Source of the DNA: Capsicum annuum
Taxonomy: Eukaryota > Streptophyta > Magnoliopsida > Solanales > Solanaceae
NCBI RefSeq assembly: GCF_002878395.1
Contig: NC_061118.1
Coordinates: forward strand, 123,706,435-123,770,434
Direction of reading: 5' to 3'
DNA: 64,000 nt
The notes under the pieces are model-generated. The model saw only the letters and a list, made by a program, of their open reading frames with translations. It did no database searches and was not told where the DNA came from. The position numbers were made by a program, and so were the translations under genes. Below, in pieces: positions 11,215 through 23,452 of this stretch (within the stretch, counting starts at the first letter, position 1; every line of letters starts with the position of its first letter).

Positions 11215-12490
11215 ATTCTAACTCGGAAGGTTCTTCTTTACAGTTTCTTCCTATGGTTAATTAGTTTCTAGAGGTCTTCTCAGATGATCTTCCTGGCTTT
11301 TCTCTGGATAGAGATAGAGTTTGGTATTGATTTACTTCCGGACACTCATCCAATATCTCTTCCTCCATATAGAATGGCTCTGGCTAAGTTGAGAAAACTT
11401 AAGGAGCAACTTAAAGATCTTTTAGACAAGGGTTTTATTCATCTTAGTATTTCTTTATGGGGTGCACTGGTGTTTTTTGTGCACAAGAAGGATAGTTCCC
11501 TTCGAATATGCATTGACTATAGGAATTTGAACAAGGTAATGGACAATAATAAGTATCCTCTTCCAAGAACAGATGATTTGTTTTATCAGTTACAGGGTAC
11601 CAAGTTCTTTTCTAAGATAAGCCTTTGGTCTGTGTACCATCAACTTAAGATTAGGGAAGTGGATATACCTAAGATGGCTTTTTATACTCAGTATGGATAT
11701 TTTGAGTTCTTGATGATGTCATTTGGACTGAACAATGCGCCGGTAGCATTTATGGATTTGATGAATAGGGTGTTTAGGCAGTATTTCGACCTCTTCATAA
11801 TTATGTTCAATGATGATATTCTAGTTTATTCAACGAGTGAGGTGGATCATGTTAATCATCTCCATTTGATGTTGCAAGCCTTAAAGGAAAAATAGTTGTT
11901 TTCCAAGTTCTCTAAGTGTGAGTTTTGGTTAAATGCAATGACTTTCTTGGGTCAAATAATTTCTAGTGAAGGGATCAAAGTGGACCCATAGAAGGCTGTT
12001 GTGGTGAAAAGGTAGCCTAGGCCCACGACTCCATTTGATATCTATAGCTTCTTGGGTTTGGCCAGGTATTATTGGTGGTTTGTGGAATGCTTTTCTAGGA
12101 TAGCTACTCCTCTGACTAAGTTGACTCATATGAAGGCTAAGTTTTCTTGGTGGGATGCTTGTGAAGGGAGTTTGGAGAAATTGAAGGATAAGTTAACTTT
12201 GGCCCAATCCTGACTTTGTCGGAGGGCGATGATGGGTTTGTGGTTTATTGTGATGTATCATGGGCAGGTTTTATTTATGTATTGATGCAGCATGGGAAGG
12301 TGATTGCCTATGCTTCCAGGCAGATGATAGTGTACAACAAAAATTATCCTACTCATAATTTAGAGTTATTGGCGGTTGTATTTGCATTTAAAATAAGGTG
12401 GCATTATTTGTATGGTGTTCACATGGATATCTTTTCTAATCAAAAGAGTCTTCAGTACGTGTTCAATCAAAAAGAGGTTAATCTCTGATA
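11215..12490 (+). pseudogene. pol: Element B reverse transcriptase and RNase H pseudogene
   Basis: The longest open stretch of the window (11284-11895, 203 codons) is the RT fingers and palm: [40 protein letters not shown], and [14 protein letters not shown]. The catalytic box reads FNDDILVYS (from 11807), keeping both Asp residues, with Asn for the usual Ile before them. A TAG follows at 11893. The thumb continues at 11900-12210 with stops at TAG 11989 and 12013. RNase H (12216-12488) keeps the first Asp (VYCDVS) and LELLAVVFAFKIRWHYLYG; the TDHKSL motif has become SNQKSL. It is not functional because of stops and a frameshift near 12210. Confidence 0.88.
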
Positions 12491-12879
12491 GAGAAGATGG
12501 CTTAAACTTTTCAAGGATTACGAAATGATTCTTCACTACCACCCAGGTAAGGCTAATGTGGTTGTTTACTCTCTTAGCATGTTATCCAAAGAGATTTTTC
12601 CTCATGTAGAGGAGGAAAAATAAGAATTGGTGAAGGATATTCACCGCTTGGCCAATCTTGGAGTTTGTCTTTGGACTCTAAGGATGGTGGTTTGATAGAG
12701 CATAAAGTGGTTCAATCATCTCATTTTGTTATGGAGAAGCAAGTGTTGGATTTAGTGTTGATAAAAAACAAGAGTGAAATTGGTGGGCAAAAGGTAGTGG
12801 CATTTGAGATCAGTTGTGATGTTACTTTATGGTACCAAGGGAGGTTGTGTATTTCTGATTTTGATGGGTTGTGACAAAG

Positions 12880-14130
12880 GATTTTGGTTGTGGCACATGA
12901 GTCACGCTATGATTTTTATCTTTGCTCGACAAAGATGTATCATGATCTCAACAAGATATGTTGGTGGAAATGGCATGAAGAGAGATATGGAAGATTTCGT
13001 GGCCAAGTGTATAGTGTGTTAACAGGTTAAGGTTGGGCACATAAGGACCGGTTGACTGCATCAAGAAATTGAGCTGACTAAATGGAAATGGGAAGTAATT
13101 AACATAGATTTCATTACCAGTTTTCCTTGATCTCAAGATTAATTTTATTTGATTTGGGTTATCATAGATAGGATAAAAGTCTAATTCTTGCCGATAAGAA
13201 ATACTTTTTCAGTGGAGGATTATGCGAAGCATTACCTTCGAGAGATCGTGAAGCTATATGAGGTACCTGTCTCGATTATTTTTTATCTTGGTATGAAGTT
13301 TACATCTTATTTCTGGCAGTTTTTCTACAAAGGTTTGGAGACTAAGGTTAGTCGAAGTACATCATTTTATTCGCAATCGGATGGGAAAAAGTAGGAAAAT
13401 ATTCAGACATTGGAGAATATGCTTTGGGCATGTGTGATTGACTATGGTGGTAATTGTGTTAAGCATATGCCCTTGGTCGAGTTTGCTTACAGCAATAGCT
13501 ATTATTCTAGTATCAGTATGGCTCCTTTTGAGATATGGTATGGTAGAAGGTGTATATCTCCTATTGGGTGGTTTAATCTTGGTGAGGCATATAGGTTTGA
13601 TCCTAATTTGGTCTATCAAGCTATGGAGAAAGAAAAGGTGATTCGGGATTGGCTTAAAGATTCCCAGAGTTGGCAAAAGTCTTAAGCAAATGTTAGTAGT
13701 AGAGACGGGTGTCCCTAAAGGTGACTTTAATGAATTAAGTGGTGTGGTTTTGTAAGAAGGAGAAGCACAGTCCTCGGTTTATTAGTCCTTAAATGATTTT
13801 TCAGAGAGTTGGTAATGTTGCTTATGAGTTGGAGTTGCCATCTATATTAAGTTTGGTTCATCTGGTTTTTCATGTTTCTATGTTGAGGAAGTGCATTGGT
13901 GATCTTTCTCTGATTATTCCTTTGGAAGGGTTGGATATCTCAGATTCTCTGTCTTATGAAGAAGTCCTGGTTGAGATATTAGATAGGCAAGTTTGTTGGT
14001 TGTGGACCAAAGATATAGCTTCGGTTAAGATTCTATTGTGAAACCATTAAAAGGAATAAGCTACGTGGGAAATAGAAGAGGACGTGAAGTCCAAGTATCC
14101 ACATCTATTTTCTTCTCTTGGGATTCATAC
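12880..14130 (+). pseudogene. int: Element B integrase and chromodomain-like tail, pseudogene
   Basis: The HHCC domain (12895-13025) ends DFVAKCIVC, keeping the Cys pair. In the DDE core, the first Asp is present in INIDFIT (near 13100), the second is lost (IIFYLGMKFTS, with Tyr for Asp) and the Glu position falls on a TAG in SDGKK (near 13390). The conserved block LVEFAYSNSYYSSISMAPFE follows (13480-13530). The tail has YELELPS and LVFHVSMLRKCIGD (13820-13905), then LSYEEVLVEILDRQV and TWEIEEDVKSKYPHLF, split by stops. A chromodomain-like end supports the chromovirus assignment. Confidence 0.83.
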
Positions 14131-14317
14131 GGAAGATATGTGTTCTTGAACACATCTTTATTTTTTGAGTTTTATAAAAGAAAGATTAATATTTTTGCCT
14201 CTTTATTTTCTAAATTTGATAAAGATTGATAATATGTTTGATAATTTAAAAGAATCTGTGTGTGGTTACCCCTACCTAGTCTATCATTCGGTGATGAATG
14301 TTCCTAGTGGGGGAGAA
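14131..14317 (+). other. Element B 3' spacer with polypurine tract
   Basis: Noncoding. The G-rich tract agtgggggagaa at 14306-14317 directly precedes the 3' LTR and would prime plus-strand DNA synthesis. The words gatgaatgttcctag before it recur before the tract of element C (23429-23443). Confidence 0.75.
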
Positions 14318-16529
14318 TATTATATCTTAGGTTTTGGCCTTATGCCTAGACCCATATACTGAACAATGTTAGTTGGTGGGATAGTTTTGGTCACTGAAAT
14401 GGTTATGAATTATGGGTACGAGTCATAGGGCTTGGTATGAGTCGTATTAAGGACTCGTATGGTGGATAGTATTTGATCCTCCGGGTATATCATTAAGCTA
14501 GGGATAGAGGTAATGGGTACAGATCATATGCTATGATTATGACTAAGTTAGATGGGTAGTATACTGGAAAATGCTTGATTCAATGGTTGAGGCTTGGATA
14601 AGAGTTATGGAAACCAATCGTATGGAAGGATACGACTCGTAAGGGTCAGTTGTATCCCTAGGAAGGGATTTTATGCAAATTACGTGGGGGTATTTTGAAT
14701 ATTTCCCTACTTACCCCGATTACAAACCACAACTTCTTGTATACTTAGAGGTTATTTACCCTATTATTCTATTCATTAACACTTAGAAACTATTCCTATG
14801 CATCCAATAATTCTCTCAAGAGCTTTTGGGGTAAGAAAGCTAGGATTTTAACAAAGTGATTTGTTTGGAGCTCTCTTTGGTGATCTTCTTCTGTCATCTT
14901 TCTTGGTTTGAAGCATGATTATCTTCCATCATTGTAATTTTAACTAAAGGTATGGTTTATATGATTGATTTCACCATTTTACTATTTCATGATTATGGTT
15001 TTCAACTATTATTTAGGGGTTATGATATTAAATGTTTTGTTATGGTTTCCCGAGGTTTAATTATGTTTTTATATGCATTAATGGTGGTTTTTGACAATTG
15101 GATTGCACGGTAATGGTTTAATGGTCTTTGGACTTAGTTTTGGTTATACTATGCCCCCAATGTGTTTGATATAATGCTTATAAAGGTATGCTCATTGTAT
15201 TGTCCTCTTTTAATAGAACTATTACTTATTTTCAGCTTATAAAAATAAGCTTTAAATGATTTAAATAGTTTAAAAAGGCTAAAGGCTAAATGGTTATGCT
15301 TGTGGGGATCATGGAAGTCTTTTAAGTGGTTTAATATGGTATATGGAAGGGCACTTAAAGATCCTCTTATCCTTAATGGTTTGGCTATGGATATTTTTTG
15401 CCAGTAATGGGGTTGTATGACAATACCACTGATATTATCCTTGATTAATAAAATGTTAAATGTATTGGTTTGATTACTTGGAAACGGTTTTACTTAGCCA
15501 TTAATAGAAGGGTGGGTAGCAAAGCCGTAGAAGGTGGCGGTCCCAAGGGGACAAAAACTAGAAACTCATATTTGCCGATATGAGGGGTCTTGATGACTCT
15601 GTGTGTGTGTCATATTTTTTATTGGGGGATATACTTGTCATCCAATGGGATATTTCTTGGTCGTGAGTCTATACACACTGGACCTTTTCAGTAGGGGGAG
15701 TTGAACCTATATCTCCTGTGGGTGATTAGGACAGCCAAGGTACACAACCCAGGTAAAGGTTTTAAAGGCATGCTAAACTCAGTTCCCTTTCCCGATATTT
15801 ATATATTTGTATGGTTGTATGATTTATGGATGGTTTTTCTTGGATTTATAACAGGCATTTTTTTATCCTTACCTTGAGTTTCATGCTAGCAGTCATTCCC
15901 TAACCCATCCACTGGTGGCTGTATACCCCCTCTATACAGAAATAAATCGTTCGACTCCTCCTACATAGTGATTGAATTGGGGACAAAATTTGGACTGAAG
16001 TGGTGAGCTTTTATTCTTTCAGAAGGCATCATTTCCTATTATGAATATTATTAGATGTTTTGACTTTATTTTTTATATTGATTTTGGCAATGGTTAGGGG
16101 CATATCCCAACCCAATACTTTTACTCTTTTGGTTAGAGGCTTTGTAATACTTTTGGGAGTTGGTATGGGCGGGATCAGATTGATGGCAGCCTTGACATTG
16201 GTATTGGTATTGGGGCTAACATCAATGGATGGTATTGTTTGTTATTCTATTGTATTACATTTTTGGATTGATTAGCATATTATATTTTATTATCCTCTTT
16301 TATTTGGTTTGGTATGGTTGGATGGTTGTTTTGGTGCGACTGGACCCAGCTGGGTTGATAATGGTCGTGACCTTATCCCAGATTTTTCATGAGAGCATTT
16401 GCACAATCTTGTTGTATGCTCAAAATTCAGCTCATCTAAGGCTGCATAAGGTGGTTGGGTTGGGTAAAGGGGGTTGTCCCCAATTCTTGTTGGACTCTAG
16501 ATGCCTAGGCCCTAGTTAGGGTCTTTATA
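14318..16529 (+). repeat. Element B 3' LTR
   Basis: This is 2,212 bases. The start TATTATATCTTAGG corresponds to TGTTACATCCTAGG of the 5' copy, so the TG has decayed to TA. The last dozen bases (gggtctttata) are also diverged from cagctcatgaca. It is colinear with 6950-9236 over its length, and the many differences imply an old insertion. Confidence 0.82.
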
Positions 16530-18361
16530 TTACCCTAATTAGGACTCACAACTTCTAATACACTTAGGAGGTTATTTACCCTAGTGTTCTATTCATTAAA
16601 ACTTAGAAAATATTCCAAAACACTCCATAATTCTCCCAAGAGCTTTCGGGGCAAGACTACTGAGGTTTCATCTTGAGGATTTCTTTGGGGCTTGTCTTGG
16701 TAATTTCTTTCCATCAATTCTTTGGTATAAGACGTGATTCTCTTCCTCGTTGTAATTTTAACTAATGGCATGGTTTATATGATTGATTCTTGGTTTTACT
16801 ATTTCATGATTATGGCTCTCAACTAATATTTGGGGGTTTTGATATTAAATTCTTGGTTATGGTTTCCTATCATTTTAATTAAGTTTTTATATGCATTAAT
16901 GGTGGATTTGGACAATTGGATAGTATGGTAATGGTTTAATGGTCTTTGGAATTGGTTTTGGTTATATTATGCCCCAAATGTGTCTGATAAAATGCTTAAA
17001 AAGATATGTTTATTACATTAACTTCTTTTAATGCAACTTTTGCATGTTTTTGTTAAGGAATTATGCATGGTTTAAATAGTTTTAAAAGGTTAAAGGCTAA
17101 ATGTTTATGCTTGCGAGGAACATGAAAGTCTCCAATGTGGTTTAATATGGTATATAGAAGTGTACTTGAAAGTCCCCTTAACCTAAATAGTTTGGCTATG
17201 GATATTACTTGCAAGTAAGGGGTGGTATTGCGATACCACTAATATGGCCGTAGTTAATAAAATGGTAAATGCATTGGTTGGTTATTAGGAAATGGTTTTA
17301 ATTGGGCATTAATGGTGGGATCTACAGCAAAGCCGTGGAAGGTGGCTATGTCGAGGGGACCAAATTTTGAAACTCGTATTTGTCGAGATAAGGATTAGTC
17401 TTAGTGGACCGTGTGTATGATGTCACACTATTAGAGGATGTACTAGTCATTCCATACGATACTTCCCTGTTCGTGTGGCTACATGCACTGTGGCCATTTC
17501 AGCAGGAGAGCTGAACCCATATATCCTGTGGGTGATTCAGGATGGCCAAGCTACACAACCAGGTTATGGTTTTAAATTCATGCCATACTCGGATCCCTTT
17601 TGTTGGGACTTATAAATGTATGGTTGTATGTATTATGTATGGTTTTACTTGGTTTTATAACTTACATTATTTTATACTTATCCTGAGATTCATGCTAGCT
17701 GTCTCTCTCTAACCTGTCTACTGGCGGTTGTATACCCATGCTATACAGGAACCGACCATTTGACTCCTCCTACATAATAATTGACTCAGAGATAACATTT
17801 AGACTGAAGTGCTGAGCTTCCATCCTTTAAGAAGGCATCATTTCATTCTATGGATACTATTATACGTTTTTCCTTTATTTTCGATCATGGTTGGGGGCAT
17901 GTCCCAACTAGATTTTTTACTCTTTTGGATAGAGACTTTGTTGTGCTTCTAGGGTTTTTTATGGACGCAATTGGTATTGGTATAGGCCTTGGCATTGGAA
18001 TAAGCTAGTGGGATGACACCACATAACAGAATTTCTCACTGTTCCATCATATTACATTTTGGGATTTATTATCATATTATGTTTTGGTATTCTCTTTGGT
18101 TATGGCCTGGTTTATGGCCTTTAATTTGGCATAGTATTGTTTGATGGTTAATTTAGTAAGGGTTGAATCGGTTGGGTCGGTCAGAGTTGTGACCCTATCC
18201 CATAGTCTTTATGAGAACATTTATGCTATCGTGTTTTATGCTTGAGATTCAACCCATCTAAGTCTTGATATAGGTGTTTGGGTTGGGTAACAAGGGGCGG
18301 TCCCTAGTACTGGTTGGACTTGGGATGCCATTACAACAAGGCCTAGTTTCGGGTAGTGTCA
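16530..18361 (+). repeat. Element C 5' LTR, second part (with right copy of B's duplication)
   Basis: TTACC at 16530-16534 is the right copy of B's duplication. The LTR of C resumes here and runs to GTAGTGTCA at 18361. It lacks the first 460 bases, which are at 6488-6949. The total of the two parts, about 2.29 kb, agrees with the C 3' LTR (2,328 bases). Confidence 0.8.
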
Positions 18362-18363
18362 AG

Positions 18364-18376
18364 TTGGTATCAGAGA
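18364..18376 (+). other. Element C primer binding site
   Basis: ttggtatcagaga is the best preserved initiator tRNA-Met primer site of the window, two bases after the LTR end. Confidence 0.82.
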
Positions 18377-18572
18377 CTAGTTCATGGTCACTTGGGAAGT
18401 CCAAAAAGTCGTGTTGAGTTGAGTCTCTTTTTGGGGTTTGAAGCGCGCCACACTTATAAGAGAGAGGCTGCAAAACATTTAGGAATGTTTCACTTTCTTG
18501 GTATTCTATCTTCAAGGTTGAGTTTTTAATCTCAAAATATTCTCTAATCCTTGTTTGCTCGACTTTTAAATC

Positions 18573-19860
18573 ATGCCTACTAAATCTGGAACACAAGAAA
18601 TTTCTTCCATCCCATATGGGGGTAATGCTGAAGGGTTACATCCTACGTTTCGAGTACATATTTGATCTCATGGCCCTATTCTCGATAGTGATGGAGTTTC
18701 TCCTATTTCGGCTAGTTCTCTTCAAGTCGCTCAGGGCAACATAATGAACAAAGAATTTTGTCAGTCTATTCATATTATTACCCAACTAGTTGCTGCTCAG
18801 GCTGAGTGGGGTTCGAATGGTGCTTTGTTTACTGAGGCCACAAGGGTTGGTCAATTTATTAAGATTGGTTCTCCTACTTTTACCAGAGTGAGAGTGAAAG
18901 AGGATATATAGGGCTTCTTGGATGAAATGGAAATTTTTTTTGGGGTGATGTAGGCTACTAATGTAAAGGGGGTTAACTTTTCAGCTTATCAGCTCAAAGA
19001 TGTTTCTTATCAATGGTATGAGTAGTGAGACAAAGATAGAGGTGATATGGAAGAGGAAGGGTTGTGGGAGGCATTTTCTAATATTTTCTTGGATTGCTTC
19101 TTTCCTTAAGAGTTGAGGGAAGGTTAGATAGAAGAGTTTATAAACCTCAAGCAAGGGAGGATATCAGTAAAGAAATATGCTTTGAAGTTCCACCAGCTAT
19201 CAAGGTATACTTTTGACTTGGTGGTTGATATGAGGTCGAGAACGAGGAAGTTCGCTTCTAGGTTGAATAGAGATTTGATTCAGGAGTGTATAACTGCCTT
19301 GCTGATTAAAGATATGGACATTTTGAGGCTGACTGTTCATATACAGTAGGTTGAGGATGATAAGAGAAGGCAAACAGAGTTTAGGGATAAATTAGGAAAG
19401 AGGAGTAGATTTTCTAATCAGGGAGGTGCTTAGTCTCAAGGTTGTAGAGATGGTGGAAAGTGGTAGAAAATGAAGTGGGGAAGTTCTGGCTTGTTTTCTG
19501 CTAGTGCTCCTTACCATTCAGGATACAGGCATCATCAAGGTGGTGATAATTCTCGGGCACAGGTTGCTCAATCTCAGGCAAGCGTAGGTCAATCAGTTTC
19601 TTCATGTCCTACTTGTCGATTCTATGGTCGTCCTCATCTGGGTTATTATAAAGAAGGAAAGGACAAATGCTTTAAGTATGTCCAGGAAAGCCATCGGCTC
19701 AAGGATTGTTCTATCAATAAAGTTGCTATGGGGGAGAATAAGATTCCTATAGCTTCATCTTTTGCTCCTCCACCTAGTGGTATGGCATCTGCTTTTGTTA
19801 CTGCTCTTGGTTCTAGTGTTAGTTAGAATAGGTTTTATGCTTTTGAATCCCGATAAAAAT
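18573..19860 (+). pseudogene. gag: Element C gag pseudogene
   Basis: ATG 18573 opens MPTKSGTQEISS. The capsid region (18790-19330) resembles B's: AYQLKDVSYQWYE, FLDCFFP, and FHQLSRYTFDLV, with stops. The open stretch 19470-19826 holds the Ser/Gln-rich linker and the nucleocapsid. A CPTC..GRPHLG..Y cluster is followed by the knuckle at 19668-19709, C-F-K-Y-V-Q-E-S-H-R-L-K-D-C, where only the second Cys is changed (to Tyr) and the Gly before His to Ser. It is the least damaged gag C-terminus of the window. Confidence 0.82.
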
Positions 19861-19899
19861 TTGAGGCATCACCTTAAGTCATTGCTGGTACGTTAGAAC

Positions 19900-20235
19900 T
19901 TTTCTCTTATGAAATATATCATTTACTTGATCTAGGGTCTATTCTCTCCTATGTGACTCCGTATGGTGCTATATATTTTGGTTTGGATCCGACAGCTAAT
20001 TCAGATCCCTTTTCTATTTTTACCGTGATAGTTGACTTGGTTATTGCTAAAAAAGTCTATAGGGGGTGTGTGGTATATGTTGGTGGCAAGCAGACCTTGG
20101 TGGATCTATTTGAGTTGGATATGGCAGATTTTGATGTAATTCTGGGTATGCATTGGTTGCATTCTTTCTATGCGTCTTTGGATTCTCGGCCCTATAAAGT
20201 ATCTTTAAGTTCCATGGTGAACCTGTTATAGAATG
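19900..20235 (+). pseudogene. pro: Element C aspartic protease, nearly intact reading frame
   Basis: LLDLGSILSYVTPYG (about 19927-19971) carries the D-L-G-S turn. One open frame then runs through VYVGGKQTLVDLFELDMADFDVILGMHWLHSFYASLDSR to a stop at 20229, so the whole retropepsin domain is readable without interruption. D-W in the GMDWL block is H-W. It is the only domain here that still reads cleanly end to end, although flanking frames are dead. Confidence 0.78.
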
Positions 20236-20379
20236 AGAGGATGTTTTTTTAGCTCCTAGAGGGAGGTTTATTTCTTATCTTAGAGCTAAAAGGATAGTCT
20301 CCAGGAGTTTTCTTTATTACTTTGTCTGGGTTAAAGATTCTAACTTAGAAGGTCCTTTGTTGTCTCCGATCCCTATAGT

Positions 20380-21690
20380 TAATGAGTTTCTAGAGGTCTT
20401 TCTAGATGATCTTCCTAGTGTACCTTAGAATAGGGAAATATAGTTTGTTATTTATTTACTTCCAGACACTCATCCAATTTCTATTCCCTGTATAGAATGG
20501 CTCTTGCTGAGTTGAGGGAACTGAAGGAGCAACTTAATGATCTTTTATACAAGGGGTTTATTCATACTAGAGTTTTTCCTTGGGGTGCACCAGTGCTGTT
20601 TGTGAGAAAGAAGGATGGTTCCCTTTAGCTACAGGAAGTTGAACAAGGGAACGGTTAAGAATAAGTATCTTGTTCCTCGGATAGATGACTTGTTTGACTA
20701 GTTACAAGGTGCCAAGTTCTCCTCTAAGATAGATCTTTGGTTTGGGTTCCATCAGCTTAAGATAAGAGAGGTGGATATCTCTAAGATGGCTTTTCATACT
20801 CAGTATAGGCATTTTGAGTTTTTGGTGATGTCATTTGGGTTAACCAATGCTATGGCAATATTTATGGACTTGATGAACAAAGTTTTCAGGCAGTATTTAG
20901 ATCTATTCATCATTGTGTTTATTGATGACATTCTAGTTTATTCGAAGAGCGAGGTTGATCATGCTAATCACTTTTGTGTGGTATTGCAAACCTTAAAGGA
21001 AAAACATTTGTATGTTTTGTTCTCTACTTGTGAATTTTGGTTAAATGTCGTGACCTTTTTAAAGTCATATTATTTCTAGTCAAGGGATCATGGTGGATTC
21101 ATAAATGGTTATTGTGGTGAAGGTGTAGCTTAGGCCCATGACTCTATTTGATATTTAGAGCTTCTTGGGTTTAGTCAGGTACTATAGGCAGTTTGTGGAA
21201 AGCTTTTCTTCAATACCAGCTCCTTTGACTAAGTTGACTCAAAAAAAGGTTAAGTTTTCTTTGTCGAATATTTGTGAAAGGAGTTTTAAGAAGTTGAATG
21301 ATAAGTTTACTTTGGCTCTTATCCTGACCTTGCCGGAGGGCAATAATGGGTTTGTGGTTTATTGTAATGCATCTCGGGCAGGTCTTTGTTGTGTGTTGAT
21401 TCAGCATAGGAAGGTGATTGCCTATGCTTCCAGGTAGTTGAAGGTACAAGAGAGGAATTATCCTATTCATGATTTGGAGTTGTTGGCGGTTGTGTTTGCT
21501 TTGAAAATATAACAGCATTATTTGTATGCTGTTCTCATGGATATCATTTTTTATCATAAGAGTCTTCAGTACATGTTAACCCAGAAATAGCTTAATCTCA
21601 AGTAGAGAAGATGGCTTGAGCTTCTAAAGGACTATGATATGAGTCGTCACTACCATCCAGGTAATGCTAATGTGGTTGCTGGTGCTCTTA
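20380..21690 (+). pseudogene. pol: Element C reverse transcriptase and RNase H pseudogene
   Basis: The fingers (20450-20760) are in several frames, with a deletion around the usual CIDYRQLNK block (20625-20660: only YRKLNKGTVKNKY remains). The palm (20771-21079) is open: [21 protein letters not shown] and [11 protein letters not shown], with both catalytic Asp kept (20918-20941). A frameshift follows at about 21060. The thumb reads GLVRYYRQFVESFS (21165 on). RNase H keeps NASRAGLCCVLIQ (the Asp of YCDAS is Asn) and HDLELLAVVFALKI, with later stops. It parallels B closely. Confidence 0.86.
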
Positions 21691-21999
21691 GCAGGTTATC
21701 TATGGGAAGTTTGGCTCATATGGAGGAAGGAAAGTGAGAATTAGTGAAGGATATTCACTGCTTGGCCAATCTTGTAGTTTGTCTCTTAGATTCCAAGGAT
21801 GTTAGTGTGATCGTGCAAGAAGTGGTTCGATCATCTCTTGGTATAAAGATTAAGGAGAAGTAATTGTTGGATCCTTTCTTGATGAAAATAAAAAATGACG
21901 TTGCTTGAAAATAGTTAGTGGTGTTTGAAATCAGTGGTGATGGTATTACATGGTACCAAGAGAGGTTGTGTGTTGCTGATGTCGATGGGTGCTACAAAG

Positions 22000-23255
22000 G
22001 GTTTTGGCAGAGGTGCATGAGTTGTGCTATGTTGTTTATCTCAGCTTAAAAAAGATGTATCATGATCTCAAGGAGATCTATTGGTGGAATGGCATATAGA
22101 GAGATATGGTAGATTTTGTGGCCAAGTGTATAGTGTGTCAATAAGTTAAGTTTGAGCACATGAGGCTAGAAGGGTTATACCAAGAAATTGATTTTCCCTA
22201 ATGGAAGTGGAAAGTGATTAATAAGAACTTCATTACCGGTCTTTCTCAATTTCAGAATTAGTATGATTCAATTTGGGCCATCGTGGATATGATGGCTAAG
22301 TCTGCTCACTTCTTGCCAGTACAGACTACCTTTTCATGGGAGGATCATGCGAAGCTGTATCTTCAGGAGATTGTGAAGCTGTATGGGGTACCCATTTTGA
22401 TTATTTTTGATAGTACGCAGTTTATATCTCATTTCTGGCGATCTTTCCCAAAAGTATGAGAGACTAAGGTTAGTCTGAGTACCGTTGTTCATCCGTAGTC
22501 AGATGGGCAAGCGGAGAGAACTATTCAGACATTAGAGGATATGCTTTAAGTGTGTGTGATTGATTATGGTTGTAATTGGGTTGAGCATTTATTTTTAATG
22601 GAGTTTCCTTACTACAATAGCTATCATTCGAGTATTGGTATGGCCCCTTTTGAGGCGTTGTACGGTAAGAGGTGTAAACCTCATCTTGGTTGGTTTGAGC
22701 TTGGGGAGGCTGACATGTTTGGCCCAGATTTGGTTTATCAAGCGATGGAGAAGGTCAAGGTAATTTGGGATAGGCTTAAAACTTCCCAAAGGTGCCAAAA
22801 GACCTATGCGTATTTCAGGAGTAGAGACTTGGAGTTTGAGGTCAGGGATAGTGTGTTCATCAAGGTATCTCCTATGAAAGAAGTGGTGCGGTTTGGCAGA
22901 AAGAGGAAGCTTAGTCCCCTATTTATTTTTCCTTATGTGATTTTATCGGAGAGTTGGTAATGTTGCTTATAAGCTAGATTTGCCTGGTAGTTTAGGTTTT
23001 GTTCATCCAGTCTTTTATGTTTATAAGTTGAGGAAGTGCATTAGTGCTCCTTCTTCAATTGTTCCTTTTCAAGGATTGGGTATTGCAGATTCTTTGACTT
23101 ATGAAAAATTTCGGTTGAGCTATTAGATAGGCAAGTTAGTTGGCTAAGGAAAAAGGATGTGGCTTCAGTTAAGGTTCTATGGCGGAACCATAAGGTAGAA
23201 GAAACTACTTGGGAAGCGGATGAGGACATGAAGTACAAGTATCCATATTTGTTTT
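22000..23255 (+). pseudogene. int: Element C integrase and chromodomain-like tail, pseudogene
   Basis: The HHCC piece has MYHDLKEIYWWNG and FVAKCIVCQ (22050-22145). In the core the first catalytic Asp is Asn (INKNFIT), the second is kept (IIFDSTQFIS) and the Glu is kept in SDGQAERTIQTLEDML (22498-22548). The long open stretch 22550-22960 covers NSYHSSIGMAPFEALYG to FGRKRKLSP. The tail (22960-23250) is frameshifted: LDLPGS, then ILRK.ISAPS and a scrambled chromodomain-like end. Confidence 0.84.
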
Positions 23256-23452
23256 CTGCTCCTGGGATTCGTGCAGACGGTTTGTGCCTTCAATATATCT
23301 TTATTCTCTGAGTTGTTAAATGAAAGATTAACATTTTATCCTCTATGTTTTCAAACTTTGTTAAAAGGATGTTTGATAGTACAAATGACTCTGTGTGTGG
23401 TTACCCCTACCTTGTCCGTCATTGGGGGACGAATGTTCCTAGTAGGGGAGAT
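23256..23452 (+). other. Element C 3' spacer with polypurine tract
   Basis: Noncoding. agtaggggagat at 23441-23452 is the polypurine tract directly before the LTR start TGAAACATCC. Confidence 0.75.

Larger units (their letters stand above)
6950..16529 (+). mobile_element. Element B: complete-length Ty3/gypsy element nested in the C 5' LTR
   Basis: This is a 9.58-kb unit: LTR 6950-9236, primer site 9239, internal region 9237-14317 (5.1 kb, the same as C) and LTR 14318-16529, flanked by TTACT/TTACC. Both LTRs are of one family with C, G, I and K. All gag-pol frames are interrupted. B is younger than C because it splits C's LTR. Confidence 0.85.
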
